DNA from: an uncultured Clostridia bacterium
Lineage (GTDB): Bacteria > Bacillota > Clostridia > Oscillospirales > Acutalibacteraceae
Length of the DNA stretch: 59,084 nucleotides
Assembly: GCA_944380875.1 (NCBI GenBank)
Contig: CALWJA010000095.1
Location: 1 to 59,084 of the forward strand
Direction: 5' to 3'
The position numbers and the translations under genes are program-made. The notes beneath the pieces are model-generated. The model worked only from the letters and a program-made list of their open reading frames with translations, ran no database searches and was not told the DNA's origin. Positions 1 through 8,095 of this stretch are shown piece after piece. Numbering within the stretch: the first letter of the stretch is position 1; each line of letters starts with the position of its first letter.

Positions 1-12
1 CTTGATATTTTT

Positions 13-757
13 GTGCGGTCGGCAAACCACATTCATTATATCACGGAGGCTTTCTTTTTTTGCTTTTATCTAAAGATTTTTGGCTCCACCTGCATAGCAG
101 GTGGTTTATTGGTTTATACCAATAAAATATGGAATAAAAATTTTATTCTGCTTTTTATCACCAATCTATTGGTACTTGCGGCATTTTACGCATCAATTCC
201 AATAATCCCTGTTTACTGCCAGGAAATAGGCATTACCGGTTCCAAAGTCGGCATCGTGCTGACAGCCATGTCTGTTGCTACGATTCTGTTCAGACCCGTG
301 GCAGGTTATCTGCTTGACAATTTTAACCGCTACGTTGTTTATATTATTTTTCTGGCGCTTTTCTGCCTTGTATTTCCGGCGTTCATAGCGTTTCCGATTT
401 TGCGGTGCTTATCATAATCCGCCTTTATATGGGTGCGGTATATTCTGTTTGCGGCTCTGCAACTATGACACTTGCAAGTGATGTTCTGCCCAAGACTAAA
501 ATAACCGAAGGCATAAGCAGATTTGCGTTTACAATTTCAATAGGTATGGCGGTAGGCCCGTTTGTAGGTATTCAGGTGCAGAATCATATGAGCAGTAAAG
601 CATCTTTTCTTACTGTCTTTGCAATTTCAGTAGTTGCTCTTATCTGCGTATCCTGCTGCAAGATAAAATACCCTAAAATTCAGAGAAAGAAATTTGTACT
701 TAAAGACACAATATACAAACCCGCCTGCGGCAATAGACAGTTCGTTTTCATTCATTA
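13..757 (+). pseudogene. MFS drug/sugar transporter remnant, frameshifted and 3' truncated
   Basis: The translation from about position 127 (NKIWNKNF onward) matches the N-terminal half of a major facilitator permease: hydrophobic helices, the cytoplasmic-loop stretch GYLLDNFNR between helices 2 and 3, then MTLASDVLPKTKITEG typical of the helix 4-5 loop of small Firmicutes MFS exporters. The frame shifts near 400-410 (frame of 13-417 to that of 405-758) and again near 718. Homology stops at about helix 7, near 757, where unrelated CBS-domain sequence begins. The first 30 codons include a perfect hairpin and do not look like transporter sequence, so the true start is unclear or lost; TTG at 109 is possible. 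Helices 7-12 are missing, so it should not be functional. Confidence 0.7.
86..104. terminator. Short perfect hairpin followed by a T-rich stretch
   Basis: An 8-bp perfect stem (CCACCTGC / GCAGGTGG, three-base loop) is followed by TTTATTGGTTTAT. It may be the terminator of a gene left of the window or part of a dispersed palindrome. It lies in front of the recognisable MFS sequence, which argues that translation of the transporter once began after it. Confidence 0.35.
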
Positions 758-1017
758 ATTATCTGTGGAACCCCGATACTGAATTTGAAGAAAAACTCAA
801 TTCCATAATGGATATGAACGTGCTTGAAATAGGAAATAACAAACCTATCACTATACAGGAAAGCGCCTCTCTTGAAGACGCCTGCAGACTGCTCAGTGAA
901 TCCGGCATAAAAAAAGTGCCTGTTGTAAATAACGGCAAAGTTGTGGGAATAATCTCCCGCTCGGCAATTACACATTATATAACAAAGCGATATTTGGAGA
1001 ATGAGAAAAAAGCATAA
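758..1017 (+). pseudogene. C-terminal CBS-domain fragment fused to the MFS remnant
   Basis: The last ~85 codons of the frame ending at 1017 encode a single CBS motif: a leading helix, PITIQESASLEDACRLL, then GIKKVPVVNNGKVVGIISR and a closing helix rich in Lys and Glu. CBS modules act in pairs as adenosyl-ligand sensors, and this is only the second half of one pair. It has no start codon or ribosome binding site of its own and follows the truncated transporter with no gap, so a deletion probably joined two genes. A functional product is unlikely. Confidence 0.6.
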
Positions 1018-1125
1018 TGTTATAAACAATTATATATTGTTTACTGCCTGATTATTTGAATTGTTTTCCCAATCACCACAGTACACAATTTTGTTTCAAC
1101 TAAACATTTACTCACAAAAAAAAAG

Positions 1126-1162
1126 ACCCCTGAAGCCCTGCGTTTATCAGGAATTCGGGGGT
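1126..1162. terminator. Bidirectional terminator between the CBS remnant and the minus-strand unit
   Basis: The stem ACCCC..GAA / TTC..GGGGGT is bounded by an A-run on the left and a T-rich stretch on the right, so it can work in both directions. It would end the remnant transcript on the plus strand and the 2961-1294 unit on the minus strand. Confidence 0.6.
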
Positions 1163-1293
1163 TTGTTTATAATTTTAGTTTTTAAAGCAAAGAGATTTTT
1201 ACTTTTATGCCATATAAAAAAAGAATACTTTTAACAAGATATAATATCTTTTTTACAACATACAACTATTTTATTATCTATCTTTTAAAATAC

Positions 1294-1983
1294 TCAATGG
1301 ATCTTTTGTTGTTTTAAGCTAACTGTTATCAAACGAATCGTTATAAACATGATTATGATATAAACAACTGCACTTGTTACAGCTGATAAAACAAACATAT
1401 TGCTATCATTTGATTTTGTATTATTCACCATTATCAATGTATTTTGAAGAGTAAGGACTGATACAAGAGCATCAATAAAGTTTATAGTTCTCAGTTCTGC
1501 AATAAGAATATTACCGTGTTTTCTGTTCCTTTGTTTACGAATATTTACAGATGCGATTGTAATCTTATAAGTCGTATACGCCGCCATTGCTATTGCGGGA
1601 ATAAGGCTCATATTTACAGGCTTTTCAAATTTCGCCATCAATGAAATAGGACAAATTAACGCCAAATTCAAGAATAAAAGTATAGCGCAGCTAAAGCGAA
1701 AGGCTATTCGTCTGCCTTTTATTTTTTCACTTTCACATTTTGCTTTGATGTTCTTTTCTGCAAACAAAATTATACCGCGGATAATTGCAAGTAAAATATA
1801 AAACACGCAAATGCTTGAGTGCCATATGGACAACAAATAAATCCCTAAATATCCGTTATATAAGGCAAACAATATAGTAAAACCAAATGAAAAGAGCGAA
1901 CCCGTAATAGTTTTAAAAATATAATCTTTTTTCCATTTATTTAGAATTGAGATTGCCCTTTCAAGTATTGTTTTGCTCTCCAT
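1294..1983 (-). CDS. Six-helix integral membrane protein, function unknown
   Basis: I do not recognise the family. The 229-residue product begins MESKTILERAI and has about six hydrophobic segments (roughly residues 25-50, 55-76, 92-116, 122-144, 160-180 and 190-214) separated by short Lys/Arg-rich loops. The chosen ATG is 23 nt inside the 3' end of the upstream TetR gene, so the two are translationally linked. An upstream in-frame start would deepen the overlap and lacks a better ribosome binding site. Its place as last gene of a unit led by a TetR regulator suggests it is the regulator's target, for example a small-molecule permease or sensor. That role is inference only. Confidence 0.6.
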   Translation of the reverse strand: MESKTILERAISILNKWKKDYIFKTITGSLFSFGFTILFALYNGYLGIYLLSIWHSSICVFYILLAIIRGIILFAEKNIKAKCESEKIKGRRIAFRFSCAILLFLNLALICPISLMAKFEKPVNMSLIPAIAMAAYTTYKITIASVNIRKQRNRKHGNILIAELRTINFIDALVSVLTLQNTLIMVNNTKSNDSNMFVLSAVTSAVVYIIIMFITIRLITVSLKQQKIH

Positions 1984-2584
1984 ATAATTTTTCCTCTGAT
2001 AAGTGCGGCAGATTAACACACTTTTCTATGACATCAATAATACTTTCAATAGAATCCCTGCAATCATTGTCTATCCATTCCTTAACAATTGCTATAATAC
2101 CCTCTATGTAATAAGCAATATAATACTTCTGCATTTCATCAGGCACATTGAATCGTTTAAGGATCGGTTCCAAAATATAATTTTTGAAATTCTTATATTT
2201 TTTATGCGTCTGCATACCATCCGGATTTCTAAAAGCGGCCCGATAAACCTTTTTATTATCCCTTATAAATTGCAGGTACGGTTGCAGATATTCCTTATTG
2301 ATAAAGACAAGATCTTTCAATTGCATATCGTCTATATGATCAACCAGATCCTCTGCTTTTTGTTCAAAATATGACTGAAAGCGTTCATTCAGAACTTCCA
2401 TTGCTTCATTTGCTAAATCTGAAATCGTTTCATAGTGCAGATAAAATGTAGACCTGTTTACTCCCGCTTTTTGGCAGATTTCTTTTATAGTAATATATTC
2501 TAAATCTTTTACTTCAAGTAAAGCGATAAGCGCCTCGTCCATAAGGAGGGCGGTATTGAAATATTTACTTTCTGATTTATTCAT
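1961..2584 (-). CDS. TetR/AcrR-family transcriptional regulator
   Basis: The 207-residue protein has a typical N-terminal TetR helix-turn-helix at residues ~10-55, with ITIKEICQKAGVNRSTFYLHY as recognition segment (the NRSTFYLHY form is common in Firmicutes). A ligand-binding helical domain follows, with an IAYYIEGIIAIVKEWI stretch like the TetR_C_7/14 type near the C terminus. It starts 20 nt after the two-TM gene and overlaps the membrane gene downstream. It probably represses this short operon and responds to an unknown effector. The family is clear; the regulon is inferred from position. Confidence 0.85.
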   Translation of the reverse strand: MNKSESKYFNTALLMDEALIALLEVKDLEYITIKEICQKAGVNRSTFYLHYETISDLANEAMEVLNERFQSYFEQKAEDLVDHIDDMQLKDLVFINKEYLQPYLQFIRDNKKVYRAAFRNPDGMQTHKKYKNFKNYILEPILKRFNVPDEMQKYYIAYYIEGIIAIVKEWIDNDCRDSIESIIDVIEKCVNLPHLSEEKLYGEQNNT

Positions 2585-2604
2585 ATGCCGCCCTCTGTCC
2601 TTTC

Positions 2605-2961
2605 TTATTCTTCTTCACTGATTTCTTTCGCAAGCTGCATAATTTCAAATGCGTACTTTTGTTTTCCGTTGGCAAGCAACTTTTTGTAAATAGGATAATT
2701 GATGCAAACGCCGATAATCCCGATAATCCCAATTACAACTCCAACAGCCGTCATAAAGCCGCTCCCGTCCCCGATTACTTTCATTGAAAGGCACAATCCG
2801 AGACCAAGCACAAGCGCCATAACAACACCAAAGGTATAGGTGAAAATATTCGCCTTGCTCTTTGCTTTCCTGTCCAGCTTTTTCAAAGCTAAAACCTTTG
2901 AAGCATTCTTCGGTGCATATTCTTTGGCAATTGCCTCTGCATAAATTTTATCTGTGTTCAT
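2605..2961 (-). CDS. Small two-TM membrane protein (family often auto-labelled dihydropteridine reductase)
   Basis: The 118-residue product starts MNTDKIYAEAIAKEYAPK, followed by a basic stretch (LKKLDRKAKSKA), two hydrophobic segments (about residues 43-63 and 70-90) and an acidic tail ending EEE. Similar proteins are widespread in Clostridia and are sometimes annotated as dihydropteridine reductase, without any reductase motif that I can see. The ATG at 2961 has an AAGGAG site 7 nt upstream. The frame is also open up to a GTG at 3084 that has its own AGGAG at 3092-3096 and a TATAAT-like -10 at 3118-3123, so a 159-residue form cannot be excluded. It is the first gene of the TetR unit. Confidence 0.7.
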   Translation of the reverse strand: MNTDKIYAEAIAKEYAPKNASKVLALKKLDRKAKSKANIFTYTFGVVMALVLGLGLCLSMKVIGDGSGFMTAVGVVIGIIGIIGVCINYPIYKKLLANGKQKYAFEIMQLAKEISEEE

Positions 2962-3084
2962 AGTGATTTCTCCTTTGAATTGTATTTCAGCCTCAGCTGG
3001 TAATACAATAATAGCCGATTGAGTTTTGAAACTGAACAACACGTTTTTCGTTTTGTGTCGATTTAAAAACGCTTTGGCTTTCAC

Positions 3085-3424
3085 CCAAATTCTCCTATAA
3101 ACACTTGAGATAATTTTATTATACCTTATTTGACAGGATAATTATAGTTCTGTTTTAAAGCAAAAATCCGACTAAAGAGCAATTCCGTCATACCGCTCGC
3201 CGAAAAGAAGCAGGCATTTTTTGTGTCATTAACGGAGCGAGCAGTAGTACATTTCAGCAGTAGGTTAAGGTTAACAACTTAGCCTTGTTTTTTCTTAACA
3301 TTGGTAAATTGCGTCTTGGGCTATATTCACATTTTCATTTATCGATCCAGATATTGATATTTTAATGCGTGAAGTTAAACTTTAATGCATATTATTGATT
3401 TTATCGCCACATAAAAGTATTGAT
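3085..3424. other. Intergenic region, no gene recognised
   Basis: AT-rich spacer between divergent units. The left end carries the ribosome binding site and -10-like element for the minus-strand unit. A plus-strand TTGACA occurs at 3130 without a convincing -10. I see no ORF with coding character and no strong hairpin. Confidence 0.5.
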
Positions 3425-3453
3425 TTGTCAAAATTATTTTGTTACAGTATTAT
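3425..3453 (+). promoter_or_regulatory. Sigma-A-type promoter for the XRE-DUF4180 pair
   Basis: TTGTCA (3425-3430), a 17-nt spacer and TATTAT (3448-3453) lie 37 nt before the ATG at 3491, a good match to the vegetative consensus. Confidence 0.6.
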
Positions 3454-3490
3454 TAGTGTATAGTGTGTTTTATGAAACAACGGAAGTACG

Positions 3491-4021
3491 ATGGCAATCG
3501 GTGAAAAAATCCGTTCCTTTAGAAACTTGAGAGGTATGACGCAAAAATATCTTGGTACGGCTGTCGGCTTTCCCGAAAGGAGCGCCGATGTACGCTTGGC
3601 GCAATATGAAACCGGCTCCCGCAAACCAAAGGCGGATTTGACGGCTGCGCTGGCGCAGGCGCTTGATGTTTCCCCACAGGCTCTTGATGTCCCTGACATT
3701 GACAGTCAGATCGGTCTCATGCGCACCTTATTTACCCTTGAAGATGTTTATGGACTGACCGTCAGCGAAGCAGGCGGAGAAGTTTGTCTAAAGGTCAACA
3801 AGGATAAGGGCAAAGAGGCTTACGAGCTGCTGCAAATGCTCTATGCTTGGAAAGAGCAGGCGGACAAGCTCTCTGCCGGTGAAATCAGCAAGGACGATTA
3901 TGATCACTGGCGTTACTACTATCCGAAATACGATACCACGCAGCTTTGGGCGAAAGTTACCTCTCAGGAGCTTAGTGACGCTCTCGTTGACGCTTTCAAA
4001 AACAAACTTAAAAACGATTAA
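3491..4021 (+). CDS. XRE-family helix-turn-helix regulator
   Basis: The 176-residue protein has an N-terminal Cro/CI-type HTH (residues ~4-60; IRSFRNLRGMTQKYLGTAVG then RLAQYETGSRKPKADL and the LAQALDVSP helix). A ~110-residue C-terminal domain of no recognised fold follows, rich in charged and aromatic residues (DDYDHWRYYYPKYD). Proteins of this shape are common in clostridial mobile islands. The ribosome binding site is weak (GGAAG, 4 nt before ATG). The DUF4180 gene follows 18 nt after the stop and a terminator closes the pair, so they form one transcript. A role controlling its own operon is likely but not shown. Confidence 0.8.
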   Translation: MAIGEKIRSFRNLRGMTQKYLGTAVGFPERSADVRLAQYETGSRKPKADLTAALAQALDVSPQALDVPDIDSQIGLMRTLFTLEDVYGLTVSEAGGEVCLKVNKDKGKEAYELLQMLYAWKEQADKLSAGEISKDDYDHWRYYYPKYDTTQLWAKVTSQELSDALVDAFKNKLKND

Positions 4022-4039
4022 ATTGAAAGGATTTAGCAT

Positions 4040-4408
4040 ATGACTTTAACAAAATTTGAAAAAAACGGCGTTGTCTGTGCTTTAGTAAGTAGCGATATTC
4101 CTGTTATTACAAATTCACAAGCAGCGCTTGATTTACTGATGACTGCAAAATATGATATCGGTACAAAAAACATCATCATTCCCAAAAATCTTGTAAGTGA
4201 AGATTTCTTTATCCTCAGCACAGGACTTGCGGGTGAGATTCTGCAAAAATTCGTCAATTACGGCGGACGCATTGCGATTTATGGCGATTATTCGCACTAT
4301 ACAAGCAAACCGCTTAAAGACTTCATTTATGAAAGCAACAAAGGTAAAGATATATTTTTTGTTGCTACTTTAGAGGAAGCACAGAAAAAACTTACTAAAA
4401 CAATGTGA
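4040..4408 (+). CDS. DUF4180 domain protein
   Basis: The 122-residue product fits the DUF4180 family along its whole length: an N-terminal beta-hairpin (VVCALVSSDIPVITNSQAAL), a central KNIIIPKNLVSEDFFILSTGLAGEILQKF motif and a GGRIAIYGDYSHYTSKPLKDFI segment before the last helix. The molecular function is unknown. The family is often paired with HTH regulators, as here, and its STAS-like alternation of strands and helices suggests a soluble partner protein. No membrane segment or signal peptide. A terminator follows 20 nt downstream. Confidence 0.8.
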   Translation: MTLTKFEKNGVVCALVSSDIPVITNSQAALDLLMTAKYDIGTKNIIIPKNLVSEDFFILSTGLAGEILQKFVNYGGRIAIYGDYSHYTSKPLKDFIYESNKGKDIFFVATLEEAQKKLTKTM

Positions 4409-4427
4409 ATAACAAAAACAACAAAAC

Positions 4428-4463
4428 GCCCTTAGCTATGAGTAATTACCCACAGCTAAGGGC
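4428..4463 (+). terminator. Terminator after the XRE-DUF4180 pair
   Basis: Perfect 10-bp stem GCCCTTAGCT / AGCTAAGGGC with a 16-nt loop, followed by TTTCTAAT. Confidence 0.75.
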
Positions 4464-4469
4464 TTTCTA

Positions 4470-4636
4470 ATATGGATTTCTTCTACCACACAAGCCGCCT
4501 TTTATCATTCTGCAACCCATAAACCACTGGGCTGCAAGAATAATGGCTCTTGTATGGCTGTTATCAAATTGTTATCAAAAGACTTCTCCAAACGCCGCAA
4601 ACCCGCATAAATGCTGGCTTTTTACGGGGTTCCGCC
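4470..4636. other. Junction between AT-rich accessory DNA and the housekeeping region
   Basis: No gene. The segment contains an imperfect dyad (about 4508-4542), the direct repeat TTATCAAA twice (4561-4567 and 4572-4578), and a stem of AACCCG / CGGGGTT (4599-4604, 4625-4631) just past the guaA stop that may terminate guaA. Similar TTATCAAA-type repeats occur at ends of integrated elements in clostridia, but no integrase or target duplication is visible, so this is only a candidate boundary. Confidence 0.35.
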
Positions 4637-6181
4637 TTATTCCCACTCAATGGTAGCAGGGGGCTTTCCGGTGCAGTCATAGAGCACACGGTTCACATGC
4701 TTGACTTCATTGACAATACGGCTGGTAACAGTCTGCAATACCGACCAGGGGATCTCAGCCGACTCCGCAGTCATAAAGTCCACAGTGGTAACGGCTCGCA
4801 GGGCAATGGCATAGTCATAGGTACGTTCATCGCCCATAACACCCACACTGCGCATGTTGGTCAGCGCGGCAAAGTACTGGCTCAGCTGGCTTTCCAGACC
4901 GGCTTTGGCAATCTCTTCCCGCCAGATCGCGTCGGCGTCCTGCACCATAGCTACCTTTTCCGGAGTCACTTCGCCGATGATACGCACCGCAAGACCAGGT
5001 CCCGGGAAAGGCTGACGGCTCACCAAATACTCGGGGAGACCCAGCTCGCGGCCTGCCTGCCGCACTTCATCCTTAAACAGATCCCGGAGAGGTTCCACAA
5101 TTTCCTTGAAATCCACATAGTCCGGCAGTCCTCCCACATTGTGATGGGACTTAATAACGGTACTCTCACCGCCCAAACCGCTTTCTACCACGTCGGGATA
5201 AATGGTTCCCTGCACAAGGAAATCCACCCGGCCGATCTTCTTGGCTTCCTCTTCAAAGATGCGGATGAACTCCTCACCGATGATCTTCCGCTTCTTTTCA
5301 GGCTCCTCTACCCCGGCCAGCTTATCATAATAACGCTGGCGGGCATCCACGCAAATAAAATTCATCTCAAATTCGTCGCCGCCAAAAATTTCGCATACTT
5401 GCTCCATCTCGTTTTTACGAAGAAGGCCGTGGTCTACGAAAACACAGGTCAGCTGGCTGCCCACTGCTTTAGAAAGCATAGCCGCTGCCACCGAGGAATC
5501 CACACCGCCGGAAAGAGCACACAGCACCTTGCCGTCTCCAATCTTTTCACGCAGGGCGGCAATGCTTCTCTCCACAAAGGAATCCATTTTCCAGTCGCCT
5601 TTACAGCCGCACACGTTATAGACAAAGTTGTGCAGCATCTGCTTTCCCTCCTGGGTGTGCAGCACTTCCGGATGAAACTGTACAGCGTAAAGATTCTTTT
5701 CACGGTTTTCCGCGGCGGCAACCGGGCAGTTATCGGTGTAAGCGGTAATCATAAAGCCGGGAGCCGGGGTCTCGATGTAATCGTTGTGGCTCATCCAGCA
5801 AATGGTGTCGCGGCTCACGTTTTGGAAAATAGGGCTTTGAGAGCTTGTGTGAACCAATGTTTTACCATATTCCCGCTCGGGAGCCCGGCACACATGACCG
5901 CCCAGCAGATGACTCATAAGCTGACTCCCGTAGCAGATTCCCAGCACCGGGATTCCCATTTCAAACAAAGCGGGATCCATGGTGGGGGCATCCTCCAGAT
6001 ATACACTGTTGGGGCCGCCAGTGAGGATAATCCCCACCGGATTAGCTGCACGGATTGCATCTAATCCGGCACGGTAAGAAATAATCTCGCAATACACATT
6101 GCATTCCCGAACACGCCGGGCAATCAGCTGATTATACTGCCCACCGAAATCCACCACAAGAACTTTTTCATTTTCTGCCAT
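4637..6181 (-). CDS. guaA: GMP synthase (glutamine-hydrolysing)
   Basis: Converts XMP to GMP with glutamine as amino donor. The 514-residue protein has a class I glutamine amidotransferase domain (nucleophile Cys83 in GICYGSQ; catalytic His-Glu in QFHPEVLHT), an ATP-pyrophosphatase P-loop ([14 protein letters not shown], about residue 228) and the C-terminal dimerisation domain ending in the canonical PATIEWE. I chose the ATG at 6181 because AAAGGATGG lies ~11 nt upstream; an in-frame ATG five codons earlier abuts that site. It follows glmS by 30 nt and is the last gene of the minus-strand purine/amidotransferase series. Confidence 0.97.
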   Translation of the reverse strand: MAENEKVLVVDFGGQYNQLIARRVRECNVYCEIISYRAGLDAIRAANPVGIILTGGPNSVYLEDAPTMDPALFEMGIPVLGICYGSQLMSHLLGGHVCRAPEREYGKTLVHTSSQSPIFQNVSRDTICWMSHNDYIETPAPGFMITAYTDNCPVAAAENREKNLYAVQFHPEVLHTQEGKQMLHNFVYNVCGCKGDWKMDSFVERSIAALREKIGDGKVLCALSGGVDSSVAAAMLSKAVGSQLTCVFVDHGLLRKNEMEQVCEIFGGDEFEMNFICVDARQRYYDKLAGVEEPEKKRKIIGEEFIRIFEEEAKKIGRVDFLVQGTIYPDVVESGLGGESTVIKSHHNVGGLPDYVDFKEIVEPLRDLFKDEVRQAGRELGLPEYLVSRQPFPGPGLAVRIIGEVTPEKVAMVQDADAIWREEIAKAGLESQLSQYFAALTNMRSVGVMGDERTYDYAIALRAVTTVDFMTAESAEIPWSVLQTVTSRIVNEVKHVNRVLYDCTGKPPATIEWE

Positions 6182-6211
6182 AGAACGTTTTCCCATCCTT
6201 TGTTCTTTGAT

Positions 6212-8038
6212 TTATTCCACCGTTACGGATTTTGCCAGATTCCTGGGCTTATCAATATCGCAGCCTTTCATGGAAGATACATAATACGCAAACAGCTGCA
6301 AGGGCACAACGGCCAGAGAAGGAAGCATAATATCACAAATTTCCGGAACATAGAGCACATGGTCTGCCGTCTGCTCAATGCTTGTGTTTCCTTCCGTTGT
6401 AAGTCCCAGAACTACAGCACCCCGGGCTTTTACCTCCTTAACATTGCTCATCATCTTTTCAAACAGAGCCTTCTGTGTGGCCAAAGCAATCACAAGGGTG
6501 CCGTCTTCCACAAGGCTGATTGTACCATGCTTTAATTCCCCTGCTGCATACGCATCAGAATGAATATAGGAGATTTCTTTAAGCTTTAAAGAACCTTCCA
6601 GAGACATGGCGTAATCCAGATTGCGGCCGATGAAAAACACATCTTTGACATTAAAGAAAAGAGAGGCCAGATATTGAACATTTTCCTTGTGCTGAAGAAT
6701 TTCTTCCACAAGATCGGGCAATTTTTCCAGATCCCGGATATATGCACCATATTGCTCAGCGTTTATCTTTCCCAACAATTCTCCCATATAAATAGTCAAA
6801 AGATATACGACGGCAAGCTGCGCGCTATATGCTTTTGTAGTAGCCACTGCGATTTCCGGACCCGCCCATGTATAGATTACGTCATCCGATTCGTTAGCAA
6901 TAGAGCTGCCTACCACGTTAACAATGGATAAGGTTCTGGCTCCTCTCCGTTTCGCTTCTCGGAGGGCTGCCAGAGTATCCGCCGTCTCACCGGACTGGCT
7001 GATAACCAAAACCAATGTATTTTCATCCACCATGGGATCCATATAGCGGAATTCCGATGCAATATCCACCTCTACGGGGATACGAACGATCTTTTCCAAA
7101 ACATATTTGGCTATGACACCTACATGATAGGCAGAGCCGCAGGCTACAATATAAATGCTGCGAAGCTTTTCCAAATCCTCACGGGTAAGGGAAATGGAAT
7201 CCAGGACGATACGTCCGTTTTGCAGCCGGGGAGATATGGTATCCCGCAAAATCTTGGGCTGTTCCATGATTTCCTTGGCCATAAAATGCTCATAACCGCC
7301 TTTTTCTGCCGCTGAAACATCCCAATCTACATGGCAAAGTTCTTTCTCTACCGGTTCTTTATCTATGTTATAAAAAGAAACAGAATCCCGCCGCAGCACC
7401 GCAATCTCCTGATCCCGGAGCCGGTAAATTTCCCTAGTTCTTTCCAGAATGGCGGGGACATCGGAAGCAATATAATTTTCTCCCTTTCCCACGCCTACAA
7501 TCAACGGGCTGTCTTTTCGCACCGCTACAAGCTGATCGGGATAATCTTGGCAAATTACTCCAAGAGCATAAGATCCCTCCACACGGCGCAAAACTTGAAT
7601 AACAGCATCCAGAATATCGCCTTTATAATAATATTCCAACAGTTGAGCCACTACCTCTGTATCCGTCTCTGATACAAATTTGACTCCACGGCGCATAAGA
7701 TGTTCCTTCAAAGGAAGGTAATTCTCAATGATGCCATTATGCACAACCGCAAATTTACCGGAATAGCTCATCTGGGGATGGGAATTTATATCGGAAGGCG
7801 CCCCATGGGTTGCCCACCGTGTATGCCCAATTCCCAGAGTTCCTGGAGTTTTATGCCCGTCATCTATTAATTCACTAAGAACCCGCAGCCGCCCTTTCGC
7901 CTTCGCAACCTGCAGGTGGCCATCATTATAGAGAGCAACTCCTGCCGAGTCATATCCCCGGTATTCAAGCTTTTCCAATCCCTTTAAGAGAATCGGAGCC
8001 GCCTGTTCCTCTCCAATGTATCCCACAATTCCACACAT
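6212..8038 (-). CDS. glmS: Glutamine-fructose-6-phosphate aminotransferase (isomerising)
   Basis: Makes glucosamine-6-phosphate from fructose-6-phosphate and glutamine, the entry to UDP-GlcNAc and peptidoglycan. The 608-residue protein starts MCGIVGYIG, exposing Cys2 as N-terminal nucleophile after Met removal. A GATase type 2 domain (to ~residue 220) is followed by two SIS sugar-isomerase domains (SQSGETADTLAAL marks the first) and the conserved tail NLAKSVTVE. Ribosome binding site AAAGGAG. It lies 57 nt after purA, which leaves no room for the glmS ribozyme known in Bacilli, and I see no trace of one. Confidence 0.97.
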   Translation of the reverse strand: MCGIVGYIGEEQAAPILLKGLEKLEYRGYDSAGVALYNDGHLQVAKAKGRLRVLSELIDDGHKTPGTLGIGHTRWATHGAPSDINSHPQMSYSGKFAVVHNGIIENYLPLKEHLMRRGVKFVSETDTEVVAQLLEYYYKGDILDAVIQVLRRVEGSYALGVICQDYPDQLVAVRKDSPLIVGVGKGENYIASDVPAILERTREIYRLRDQEIAVLRRDSVSFYNIDKEPVEKELCHVDWDVSAAEKGGYEHFMAKEIMEQPKILRDTISPRLQNGRIVLDSISLTREDLEKLRSIYIVACGSAYHVGVIAKYVLEKIVRIPVEVDIASEFRYMDPMVDENTLVLVISQSGETADTLAALREAKRRGARTLSIVNVVGSSIANESDDVIYTWAGPEIAVATTKAYSAQLAVVYLLTIYMGELLGKINAEQYGAYIRDLEKLPDLVEEILQHKENVQYLASLFFNVKDVFFIGRNLDYAMSLEGSLKLKEISYIHSDAYAAGELKHGTISLVEDGTLVIALATQKALFEKMMSNVKEVKARGAVVLGLTTEGNTSIEQTADHVLYVPEICDIMLPSLAVVPLQLFAYYVSSMKGCDIDKPRNLAKSVTVE

Positions 8039-8095
8039 ACTGGATCTCCTTTCCTAACAAAAACCCCGACTATCGGGAGAACCACAGAAATGGTT

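Noticed and set aside
4550-6064. 504-codon open frame antisense to guaA
   Set aside because: guaA is unmistakable on the other strand; the antisense protein is His/Ala/Gly-rich with no domain and no ribosome binding site.
8039-8095. glmS ribozyme upstream of glmS
   Set aside because: Only 57 nt separate purA and glmS and no ribozyme core is visible.
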